Below, one piece after another: positions 52,915-60,624 of a stretch of DNA of 64,000 bases. How positions within the stretch are numbered: the first letter of the stretch is position 1; each line of letters opens with the position of its first letter. Position numbers and translations under genes: made by a program. The stretch is from Brevibacillus_D fluminis_A. GTDB taxonomy: Bacteria > Bacillota > Bacilli > Brevibacillales > Brevibacillaceae. The notes beneath the pieces were generated by a model. The model was given only the letters and a program-made list of their open reading frames with translations. It was not told the DNA's origin and did no database searches. The stretch lies in contig NZ_CM125436.1 in NCBI RefSeq assembly GCF_052072235.1, forward strand, positions 1,048,001 through 1,112,000, in the 5' to 3' direction.

Positions 52915-53545
52915 TGACCACGCCGTGGTTCGCTCCGGCCTCTCCATGCTGATCAACGCGCAGCCGGACATGGAAGTCGTCGAGTCGGCGGCAGACGGCA
53001 GGGAGGCGTTCGACAAGACACTCGCCATCAAGCCGGATATCGTCGTGATGGACATCAGCATGCCGCCCGGGGAAAGCGGGCTGTCCGCTACCGCCCGCAT
53101 CAAGGAAGCCGCGCCGGATGTCCACATCCTGATCCTCACGATGCATGATGACGAGGAGTATTTGTTCCGTGTGCTGCAAGCCGGGGCTTCCGGCTATATT
53201 TTGAAAAGCGCTCCTGATTTCGACCTGATCACCGCGATCCGCCAGGTGCACAGCGGAGCCGCTTACCTGTATCCGTCGGCAACCAAATCATTGATCCAGG
53301 AATTTTTGCAGCGCGTGCAAAACGGGGAAGACCAGGGCAAATTCGATGTGCTGACCGATCGGGAGCGGGAAATCCTGTCGCTGATCGCGCGGGGCTATTC
53401 CAACAAAGAAATCGCCGAGCAACTGATCCTGTCGGTGAAAACGATCGAAACGCACAAAACGAAGATCATGGAGAAGCTGCATCTCAAAACGCGGCCCGAG
53501 CTGGTTCGCTATGCAGCCAAAAAAGGTCTGCTGGAGTTTGAATGA
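52889..53545 (+). CDS. nreC: NreC-like LuxR-family response regulator
   Basis: 218 residues. A receiver domain with acidic Asp9/Asp10, phosphoacceptor Asp55 (VVMDISMP) and Lys near 105, and a C-terminal NarL-type helix-turn-helix (LTDREREILSLIARGYSNKE, then VKTIETHKTKIMEKL). It should bind promoters when phosphorylated by the NreB-like kinase whose gene overlaps it. The ATG at 52889 has AAAGGAGAG; a longer start is unlikely. Confidence 0.9.
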   Translation: MSIRVLIADDHAVVRSGLSMLINAQPDMEVVESAADGREAFDKTLAIKPDIVVMDISMPPGESGLSATARIKEAAPDVHILILTMHDDEEYLFRVLQAGASGYILKSAPDFDLITAIRQVHSGAAYLYPSATKSLIQEFLQRVQNGEDQGKFDVLTDREREILSLIARGYSNKEIAEQLILSVKTIETHKTKIMEKLHLKTRPELVRYAAKKGLLEFE

Positions 53546-53571
53546 TTCGCACTTATACTTGTATCTAGCAG

Positions 53572-53615
53572 AAAACGGCACCATACCTGTCGAAGGGAGG
53601 ATGCCGTTTTTTCTT
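53572..53615. terminator. Bidirectional-type terminator after the response regulator
   Basis: Arms AAAACGGCA and TGCCGTTTTTT with a 20-nt loop. It also lies at the end of the convergent VOC gene. Confidence 0.8.
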
Positions 53616-53635
53616 TTTGCGCAGGGACAACAAAG

Positions 53636-54019
53636 TTATCGCTGGAAAAATTCCACCCATTCGCCTTCTGGCCCATAGATGAAAAAGTAGCGGAAGCCAT
53701 TGGGCAGCATCACGATCTCGGGATCGACGAACTGTGCCCCCAACTGTTTGACCCGCTCGTATTCTTCCTCCAGATTGTCCACATGGATGGCAAAGTGGTG
53801 CACCTTGCCTTCAGCCGGCAGGTGATCGTTGTAGCCGTGGATGATCTCCAGCTCCGTCTCGTCGGAATTGTGGAATCCGAGGAATGCCAGGCGAATGACG
53901 CCATTCGTGTGCGTCAGCGTGCCTTTCAGCTCGAAGCCGACGATCTTTTGGTAAAATTCAATCGCTTTCTCAAAATCTTTGACTGCCAGCCCTACGTGGT
54001 CAAGCCGTTTTTTCGCCAT
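53636..54019 (-). CDS. VOC-family (glyoxalase-like) protein
   Basis: About 127 residues. Two beta-alpha-beta-beta-beta modules with KRLDHVGLAVKDFEKAIEFY and GKVHHFAIHVDNLEEEYE; His and Glu metal ligands in HHFAIH and EWVEF-type positions. Members bind metals or antibiotics or isomerise glutathione or bacillithiol adducts. The start is uncertain: ATG 54019 with GGTGA, or ATG 54040/54055 upstream. Confidence 0.85.
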   Translation of the reverse strand: MAKKRLDHVGLAVKDFEKAIEFYQKIVGFELKGTLTHTNGVIRLAFLGFHNSDETELEIIHGYNDHLPAEGKVHHFAIHVDNLEEEYERVKQLGAQFVDPEIVMLPNGFRYFFIYGPEGEWVEFFQR

Positions 54020-54175
54020 GCTGCGTTCACCAGCCCTTTTCATGATTTCTTCCATTTTCCGGCCGATTAATCCGACTTGTCAAGTGAGGATTACCGAACT
54101 GCAAGAAATAGTGCTCAATCGGGCTTTGACTTCCATATACATAAAGTAAGCGAGTGGGAAAGCGAGGGGGAAGAC

Positions 54176-55600
54176 ATGAGAATCGACGAGCAGAAGGCGC
54201 TGGAATATGCCATTGATGAAATTACAGAGATCGCGAAAGGATTCGGCCTTGATTTTTATCCGATGCGCTATGAGATTTGTCCCTCAGACATCATTTATAC
54301 GTTTGGTGCCTACGGGATGCCGACGCGGTTTTCGCACTGGAGCTTCGGCAAAAGCTTTTACCGGATGCGGCTGCAATATGAGCTGGGCCTGAGCAAAATC
54401 TATGAGCTGGTCATCAACTCCGACCCGTGCTACGCCTTTTTGCTGGACGGCAACAGCCTGATCCAAAACAAGCTGATCGTCGCGCACGTGCTCGGGCACT
54501 GTGACTTTTTCAAAAACAACATCCGCTTCTCCAATACGAAACGGGACATGGTGGAGAGCATGGCGGCCAGCTCGGAACGCATCCGCCAGTATGAAATCGC
54601 CCACGGCAAGGAAGCGGTGGAAAACCTGCTGGATGCGTGCCTGGCGATTCAGGAGCACATCGATCCGAGCCTGATGCGCCCGAAGCTGAGCTGGAAAAAG
54701 GCAGCGGATGAGCAGGGCGATTCCACCCAAGGGGCGGCGAGGAAGCTGGGGCCGTACGACGATTTGTGGAAATTGGATAAAACGGCTAACACCGAGGAGC
54801 CCAAGCAGCAGGTCCGTAAATTCCCGCCGCAGCCGGAGAAGGACATCATGCTGTTCATTCAGCAGTTCAGCCCGCAGCTTGAAGAGTGGCAGCGCGACAT
54901 CATGACGATCCTGCGCGAGGAAATGCTGTATTTTTGGCCGCAGATCGAGACCAAGATCATGAACGAAGGCTGGGCGTCCTACTGGCACAGCCGCATCCTG
55001 CGCGAGATGGATTTGACAGAGGATGAAACGATCGATTTCGCCAAGCTGCACGCGTCCGTCATCCAGCCGTCTCCGACCAGCATCAATCCGTACCATTTGG
55101 GGCTGAAAATTTTTGAGGACATCGAACGCCGCTATGATAATCCGACCAAGGAAGAGCAGGAGCGCTTTGGCCGCAAGCCGGGGAAAGGGCGCGAGAAAAT
55201 TTTTGAGGTACGGGAGATCGAATCCGATATTTCGTTTATCCGCAACTATTTGACCAAAGATTTGGTCAATGATCTCGACATGTACATGTTCGGCAAGCAG
55301 GGGAACGACTGGGTTGTGACGGAAAAAGCGTGGGAACAGGTGCGGGACGGCTTGGCCAACACGCGGGTGAACGGCGGCTTCCCTTACATGACGGTCATGG
55401 ACGGCGATTATTTGCGCACCGGCGAGCTGTATATCAAGCATTGGTACGACGGCATGGAGCTGGACGTGAAATACATCGAAAAGACGCTTCCGTACGTGCA
55501 GCAGCTGTGGGGCAAGTCGGTCCATCTGGAAACGATGATCGAGGATCGGGCGGTGCTGTTTACGTTTGACGGAAAGAAAGTGCACCGGCGGTTTTTATAA
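54176..55600 (+). CDS. spoVR: SpoVR-family protein
   Basis: 474 residues, full length. The start resembles SpoVR (IAKGFGLDFYPMRYEICP), with the conserved FSHWSFGKSF, HVLGHCDFFKNN and WASYWHSRI. In Bacillus it affects spore cortex formation. Elsewhere it sits with prkA and yhbH; here it stands alone. GAGGGGG is upstream. The reading frame is open to 54077 without a site. Confidence 0.93.
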   Translation: MRIDEQKALEYAIDEITEIAKGFGLDFYPMRYEICPSDIIYTFGAYGMPTRFSHWSFGKSFYRMRLQYELGLSKIYELVINSDPCYAFLLDGNSLIQNKLIVAHVLGHCDFFKNNIRFSNTKRDMVESMAASSERIRQYEIAHGKEAVENLLDACLAIQEHIDPSLMRPKLSWKKAADEQGDSTQGAARKLGPYDDLWKLDKTANTEEPKQQVRKFPPQPEKDIMLFIQQFSPQLEEWQRDIMTILREEMLYFWPQIETKIMNEGWASYWHSRILREMDLTEDETIDFAKLHASVIQPSPTSINPYHLGLKIFEDIERRYDNPTKEEQERFGRKPGKGREKIFEVREIESDISFIRNYLTKDLVNDLDMYMFGKQGNDWVVTEKAWEQVRDGLANTRVNGGFPYMTVMDGDYLRTGELYIKHWYDGMELDVKYIEKTLPYVQQLWGKSVHLETMIEDRAVLFTFDGKKVHRRFL

Positions 55601-55610
55601 ACGGAATGAG

Positions 55611-55649
55611 AAAAGGCGGAGGCTGCATGAGCGCAGCTCTCCGCCTTTA
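55611..55649. terminator. Bidirectional terminator between spoVR and the ADP-ribosylglycohydrolase
   Basis: Hairpin AAAGGCGGAG...CTCCGCCTTT with an inner CTGC/GCAG pairing. Serves both convergent genes. Confidence 0.88.
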
Positions 55650-56570
55650 CGCTTTCTGTGCAAACAGCTGCTCGGCCAAAGAGATGATGAAGTCCTGCTG
55701 GACGATTTTTTCGACCATGCGCGGAGGCAAGCCGGACAAGCCGTAATAGGCACCGGCCAGCTGACCGTAAACCGCTCCCGTCGTATCGGCGTCATCGCCC
55801 AGGTTGACGGCGAGCAGAACGCCTTCTTCGAACGACTGGGCGTGGTAAAATGCCCACAGCGCCGCTTCGAGGGAATCGACGACATAGCCGCTGCCTTTGA
55901 TGTGGCTGGCGCTTTTTTGCTTGTAGGACCCTTTGGCAATGGCGGCAATGTTCGGGGCAAGCGGCTCTGTCGTCCAGCCGTCATGCAAAGGCGAATAGAG
56001 GCTCGACAGCAAGTCCTCTTTCTCTGCGCCCCGTACGGCTCCGGCAATCAAGCCGCCGAGATAGCGGCAAGCATCGACGGCTTCAGTCGCAGCGTGGGTG
56101 GTGGCGGAGCTTTTGCCGCTCATCTGGATCGCTGCGGACGGATCATCCGCGTAAAACAGCGGGACGGGGGCAAGCCGCATGATGGAGCCGTTCCCTGCCG
56201 CCATCGGGTTCGCGGAGCCGCTGTAAGGATCGCCGGTTCGCTCGAAGCGCAGCAAGGCTTCCCGCGTTGCATTGCCGATGTCAAAGCAATAGCCTTTACT
56301 GCTATGATACCCTTCGCGATACCATCTGACATAGCGGGTCATCTGGTCGCGGGCGTCGAAGCCGTTGCATGCGAGCAGGCTTTCGGCCAGACACAGCGCC
56401 ATCGATGTATCATCGGTCCATTCACCCGGCGCAAGCTCATGCACCCCGCCGCCGACGATGTCGGTAACAGGCGGGAACGTACCGGGGGTGCAAAACTCCA
56501 CCGTTCCACCGAGGGCATCCCCGATCGCAAGGCCCAACAAGCTTCCTGTGTATTGTTCAAGGCGATTCAT
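55647..56570 (-). CDS. ADP-ribosylglycohydrolase family protein
   Basis: 307 residues, DraG/ARH fold. The two dimetal motifs GEWTDDTSM and NLGDDADTTGAVYGQLAGA are complete, and GLAIGDALGG starts the protein. It removes ADP-ribose from proteins or other acceptors. AAAGGAA precedes ATG 56570; a form 7 codons longer is unlikely. No ADP-ribosyltransferase partner is seen nearby, so the target is unknown. Confidence 0.9.
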   Translation of the reverse strand: MNRLEQYTGSLLGLAIGDALGGTVEFCTPGTFPPVTDIVGGGVHELAPGEWTDDTSMALCLAESLLACNGFDARDQMTRYVRWYREGYHSSKGYCFDIGNATREALLRFERTGDPYSGSANPMAAGNGSIMRLAPVPLFYADDPSAAIQMSGKSSATTHAATEAVDACRYLGGLIAGAVRGAEKEDLLSSLYSPLHDGWTTEPLAPNIAAIAKGSYKQKSASHIKGSGYVVDSLEAALWAFYHAQSFEEGVLLAVNLGDDADTTGAVYGQLAGAYYGLSGLPPRMVEKIVQQDFIISLAEQLFAQKA

Positions 56571-56597
56571 GGCACTCGTTCCTTTCGTCAAATGGCT

Positions 56598-57413
56598 TTA
56601 CGAGTAATTCCAGTACATCATTTTCAGCAGGGCCGGCACCAGGATGATTTGCTGGTAAAGCCGCTCATCGGGACGGTTTTGCCAAGTGAAGCGAATCAAA
56701 TCATTGCTTGAGGAAAAATATTCCTGATTTCTCGCGGGCATGCTCCGTTTGCAAAATTCCAGCAAAGGTGCTCCATCCGCCGTGCGTACAGTGAAGGTCG
56801 AGGACAGGAATTCACTTTTTGCCACAGCAAGCGTGGAGCCATCCGCCCCTTCGACAACCAGTTCGAATTTTTTCAGGCTCATGCGATAGCGTGCGAGCTT
56901 CTCGCCGCTGGGCAAAAAGACATCCACGGGCGAATTGAGCCCAAAGCGCTGCGAAAGCTTCAATCGCACATGGCCGTCGCTGTCCGTCACGAAAAAGGAC
57001 CGGTTCAAAAAAGGGCCGATGTCCACGAGAAAGTCGAGCGTCTTGTTGAGAAGTCTTCTCTCCTCGGCAAAGGTCAGCAGCGGCACGCCATCCACGGTAT
57101 AGTACAGGTAGCACAGATCGATGCCGGCAGCTTTTTTCAGCATCAGTTCTTGACCGTCACTGAAGAAAGCAGCCTTTTCCTCCCGAGCGCTCACGTCTTC
57201 TTTCCATTTCGCTTTTTGGTTGAATCGCCATGCCACGACGAACAAAATAAGCGAAAGCAGCATGAGTTCTCCAGCCGAAAGAAAAGCGCGTGTCGGATCG
57301 GCATGATTTTTCCACAATTCATAACCGCCTGCTCCGATGCCGAGCAATAGGACAAAGGCCGCCACCCATCCTGTGACTTTGGCATTTCTCTTTTGCAGCT
57401 CGTACCAATTCAT
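56598..57413 (-). CDS. Hypothetical two-helix membrane protein
   Basis: 271 residues. Two hydrophobic segments near residues 14-32 and 45-65 are followed by a ~200-residue soluble beta-rich part. That part has a regular alternation such as VRLKLSQRFGLNSPVDVFLP, FELVVEGADGSTLAVAKSEF, which recalls tubby/scramblase-like barrels, but I cannot place it firmly. AAGGAG precedes the start. No link to neighbours. Confidence 0.7.
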   Translation of the reverse strand: MNWYELQKRNAKVTGWVAAFVLLLGIGAGGYELWKNHADPTRAFLSAGELMLLSLILFVVAWRFNQKAKWKEDVSAREEKAAFFSDGQELMLKKAAGIDLCYLYYTVDGVPLLTFAEERRLLNKTLDFLVDIGPFLNRSFFVTDSDGHVRLKLSQRFGLNSPVDVFLPSGEKLARYRMSLKKFELVVEGADGSTLAVAKSEFLSSTFTVRTADGAPLLEFCKRSMPARNQEYFSSSNDLIRFTWQNRPDERLYQQIILVPALLKMMYWNYS

Positions 57414-57584
57414 TGCAAAGCTCCTTCTTGCAGAACAAAGTGTAATCACAGTAAACATCGGGTAGAAAAAAATGGTTCCTTTCCACATATACGAGTGAAA
57501 AAGACAATGGTTTCGGATCAGAAAAAGGCCGAATTCCCCGCGAAGCAAGGAACTCGGCTGTGCAGCAAAACGATGGAAGCGGCG

Positions 57585-58136
57585 TTACACCCGTTCGAGC
57601 GGTTTGTGCGGCAAGGGGGGCAGCTCGACGCGGATGGAATCACCGGGGCGAATGTCGCCGCCGGCCAGGACGATTCCCATGATTCCGGCTTTGCGGGTGA
57701 GGGTGCCATCTTCATTGCGACTCAAGACTTCAGCCAAAAGGCCCGGCTGAAAGTTATCGATCTGCGGGCAAGGATTGCGCAGGCCGGTGATTTCCACGAC
57801 AGCTTCATCGCCCACATACAGCCGCGCACCGGTCGGCAGCCCGAGCAGATCGATACCACGGGTCGTCACATTTTCCCCCAATTGGCCTGCAAAGACGTGA
57901 AAGCCGGCTGCCTGCAATCCATCCAGCAGCTCGGCATGGATCAGATGGACCTGCCGCAAATTCGGCTGCGTCGGGTCCTGTGCTACCCGCGAGCGATGCT
58001 TGACCGTTGCGCCGGCATGCGCATCGCCTTCGACCCCAAGCCCCGCCACAAGCCGGATGCTTTCCTGATTCTGCTTGCTGAACGTATGCGTTCCGCTCAC
58101 GCTAACGGCCACAACCGTTCCTGTTGTTCCTTCCAT
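57585..58136 (-). CDS. MOSC-domain protein
   Basis: 183 residues, a MOSC sulfur-carrier domain with the conserved Cys in ITGLRNPCPQI, GLGVEGDAHAG and GQLGENVTT. Such proteins handle molybdenum-cofactor-bound sulfur or reduce N-hydroxylated compounds. The start has GGGCGGTGG upstream. It is a single-domain form, without the N-terminal beta-barrel of the longer family. Confidence 0.9.
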   Translation of the reverse strand: MEGTTGTVVAVSVSGTHTFSKQNQESIRLVAGLGVEGDAHAGATVKHRSRVAQDPTQPNLRQVHLIHAELLDGLQAAGFHVFAGQLGENVTTRGIDLLGLPTGARLYVGDEAVVEITGLRNPCPQIDNFQPGLLAEVLSRNEDGTLTRKAGIMGIVLAGGDIRPGDSIRVELPPLPHKPLERV

Positions 58137-58285
58137 GTTTCCACCGCCCGTTTTTCAAGATAGCTTTACCTTACCCAGAGGCTGGAAAGGTGTCAATGCT
58201 TCCGTTGTCGACGGATTGATCGCAAGCAGGCCGGAGTAATGGCACCGTATTGTATGAAAGAATTGAAACTTCAAGCAAAATTAGG

Positions 58286-58381
58286 TATGCTGTCCTGGCG
58301 AATAATGAGCCCGCGCTCAAACTGTATGCCAGCATCGGTTTTGCCGAATCGTACCGCTATTGGTATCGGGCCAAAGAGTAG
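58286..58381 (+). pseudogene. C-terminal fragment of a GNAT acetyltransferase
   Basis: The frame reads LANNEPALKLYASIGFAESY then RYWYRAKE and stop, the classical GNAT C-terminus (asparagine-x-alanine helix and GF motif). The front part is missing. It directly precedes the intact fusion gene that also ends in a GNAT domain. Confidence 0.6.
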
Positions 58382-58402
58382 CCGAAATCAGGGGAGGAAA
58401 GC

Positions 58403-59722
58403 ATGGAACAGGATACGTTTTTGCATCGGATCAAGGCGCTCATCCAGGCGCATGAAGAAGGGGCGCTCGGCGGCGAGGTCATGCCTGAGGATGTGCTGTG
58501 CGGCTTGGTCCCCCAAGACGAGCTGCCTGATGTTTTGACGTTGGGCATGTCATTGAACTATCAAAGAAACGCCTATGCGCTGTGGCAGTCGATCGCGGAT
58601 ACGTATTGCGACGAAGGCGCGCGCTGGGTGTTCGTTCCGAAAGAAGCTGCAAAAGCCGGGCGGGATGTGCTGCGCGAAGCGCTGCTCCGCCATCGGGTCG
58701 CGCTGCAGCCGAACCGTCACCCGGACATATGGCAGCGTGTGGCGCAAGGAATCGCGCGTTCATCCGCGCGCGGGAACGTGGTGGGGCTGATTGAATCTGC
58801 TGACAGCGACATTGCCCGGTTAAAAACCGTCATGCAACAAGAACGAAAGCGTGACTTTCCATATTTGTCGGGGCCGAAAATTTTCAACTATTGGCTTTAT
58901 GTGCTGGAGACGTACGCCGGCGTTCGCTGGAAGTCGCGGGAGTTGATCACGGTCGCGCCCGATACGCATATTTTAAAGGCGACCGTCCAGCTGGGGCTGT
59001 GTTCCCCGGACATTTTGCGCGGCGCTGCGGAGGACAGGCAGGCGGCTGCGGATGCGTGGGAGCGGGCGCTCGCAGGCAGCGGATGGGCGCCGATTGACAT
59101 CCATACCCCGCTGTGGCTATGGAGCCGGGCCGGATTTCCGGCTTTGGGAGAAAGGTCGGCCCACCATTTATTCCGGGATGCCCGTCTGGAAACGGAGCGG
59201 CTGATCATCCGCCCGTACAAGCCCGAAGATGCCCGGGAGCTGTGGGCTGCTGTTTCCAGCCCTGATTTTTATGCGTTTATTCCAGGGGAGTGTACCCCTA
59301 CGCTGGAAGAAATCGAAAACGTAATCAAATGGTCGGTGTCATGCTGCGAGAGAAATACGAAGGAAAAAATCGTAAAGTTCAACCTGGCGATCATCGAGAA
59401 AGAAACGAAGCAGGTCATCGGGTATTGCGGCCTGGGCCCCTATGATGTGGACCCTGCCCAAACCGAACTGTACTACGGGATTGCGGAGAGCCGCTCAGGT
59501 CAGGGGATCGCGACGGAAGCAGCCCGTGCCTTGGTGAATTTCGGCTTCGAAGTGCTAGAATTGGAGGAAATCGTCACGACCGTCCATCCCGAGAACCGTG
59601 CCTCGGTACGGATTTTGGAAAAGGTTGGATTTCGGTACGTTGATAAGCTGTGCAACCTTCCCAAAGAGCTGATGGAGTTTGACGGATATGATTACTATGT
59701 TGGCAGGAGAGCGGATCGTTGA
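58403..59722 (+). CDS. Fusion: DNA-glycosylase-like domain plus GNAT acetyltransferase
   Basis: 439 residues. Residues 1-250 are helical and contain LSGPKIFNYW (a helix-hairpin-helix-like turn) and APDTHILKATVQLGL, which is similar to the VDTHVxRVxxRLGL aspartate motif of HhH-GPD glycosylases; residues ~262-439 are a RimJ/RimL-type GNAT (LETERLIIRPYKPEDARELW, SGQGIATEAARALV, NRASVRILEKVGF). The glycosylase reading is weak and no catalytic Lys is assigned. GGGGAGG precedes the start. The linkage of base repair and acetylation is unusual. Confidence 0.7.
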   Translation: MEQDTFLHRIKALIQAHEEGALGGEVMPEDVLCGLVPQDELPDVLTLGMSLNYQRNAYALWQSIADTYCDEGARWVFVPKEAAKAGRDVLREALLRHRVALQPNRHPDIWQRVAQGIARSSARGNVVGLIESADSDIARLKTVMQQERKRDFPYLSGPKIFNYWLYVLETYAGVRWKSRELITVAPDTHILKATVQLGLCSPDILRGAAEDRQAAADAWERALAGSGWAPIDIHTPLWLWSRAGFPALGERSAHHLFRDARLETERLIIRPYKPEDARELWAAVSSPDFYAFIPGECTPTLEEIENVIKWSVSCCERNTKEKIVKFNLAIIEKETKQVIGYCGLGPYDVDPAQTELYYGIAESRSGQGIATEAARALVNFGFEVLELEEIVTTVHPENRASVRILEKVGFRYVDKLCNLPKELMEFDGYDYYVGRRADR

Positions 59723-59762
59723 TCTTCAATTCTTCTGCAGCGAGAGAAAAGGAGGCGAGAAC

Positions 59763-60236
59763 ATGCCGACGATTGAAACCGACCTGTTCATTCAGGCACC
59801 GCCGGAAATCTGTTTTGACTGTTCGCGCAGCATCGAGCTGCATATGGAATCGACGGCGCAAACGCGGGAGCGGGCGATCGCAGGACGCACGTCCGGCTTG
59901 ATCGAGCTTGGCGAAACCGTCACCTGGGAAGCGGTCCATTTCGGGATCAAGCAGCGATTGACGGCAAAAATCACGGAGTTCGACCGACCGGCGCGATTCG
60001 TGGATGAGATGGTCCAAGGGGCTTTCCAAAGCTTTCATCACACCCACGAATTCACGGCCACTGCAGATGGCACCTGGATGAAGGACACGTTTCGCTACAC
60101 GTCACCGCTCGGCTGGCTGGGCAAGCTGGCGGACTGGCTGTTTTTGGAGGCATATATGAAAAATTTCCTCGTTCAGCGCAATCACGTAATCAAGCAAGCC
60201 GCCGAAAAAGCGTGGGAGAGCCAGCGGGATTGTTAG
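59763..60236 (+). CDS. SRPBCC-family protein
   Basis: 157 residues of START-like fold (TIETDLFIQAPPEICFDCSR through DTFRYTSPLGWLGKLADWLF), which usually has a hydrophobic ligand cavity. It may bind a lipid, polyketide or similar compound, or assist cyclase reactions. AAAAGGAGGCG precedes the start; an upstream in-frame extension overlaps the previous gene and is not needed. Confidence 0.87.
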   Translation: MPTIETDLFIQAPPEICFDCSRSIELHMESTAQTRERAIAGRTSGLIELGETVTWEAVHFGIKQRLTAKITEFDRPARFVDEMVQGAFQSFHHTHEFTATADGTWMKDTFRYTSPLGWLGKLADWLFLEAYMKNFLVQRNHVIKQAAEKAWESQRDC

Positions 60237-60270
60237 CCGTTCGATGGGGACTGCGTGTGCTGCCGGGGAG

Positions 60271-60369
60271 TCAATCCATTTTTCGGTTCAGCAAAAAGTA
60301 AAACACGAGCAAGATCGGTGTAGCCATAAGAAGCAATAAAATAAGACCGGGAATCCCAATGCTGGACAT
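60271..60369 (-). CDS. Small membrane peptide, TatA-like N-terminus
   Basis: 32 residues: MSSIGIPGLILLLLMATPIL, then a helix continuing to LNRKMD. GAGGAGGG lies 9 bases before the ATG. The first ten residues recall the start of TatA, but the FGPKKLPE hinge and amphipathic helix are absent. One membrane-spanning segment is predicted. Function unknown; it is convergent with the SRPBCC gene and divergent from the LuxR regulator. Confidence 0.6.
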   Translation of the reverse strand: MSSIGIPGLILLLLMATPILLVFYFLLNRKMD

Positions 60370-60624
60370 AAGACGAAACCCTCCTCAAGTATGTAAATAG
60401 TCGGTGCGTGAGTCATAACCCAGGCTGCATAAAACAGGAGACATAGTTTTTGACGAAAAAATTTACAAAAAGTTACAATTGATAGTGTGCGAAATGTGCA
60501 GCGGACAAAATAAAAAGCGAACCGCCAGCTTTTGGATGAAATCAAGAGCGGCCAGTATTCCGGACGTGATACAATCCGATATAAAGTAGGGTGGATGCTA
60601 CAGCTAGATTCGGGGTGCCAACCA

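Noticed and set aside
46410..58381. The two GNAT fragments as halves of one gene split by insertion
   Set aside because: They look like different GNAT subfamilies and are 12 kb apart with many intact operons between them.
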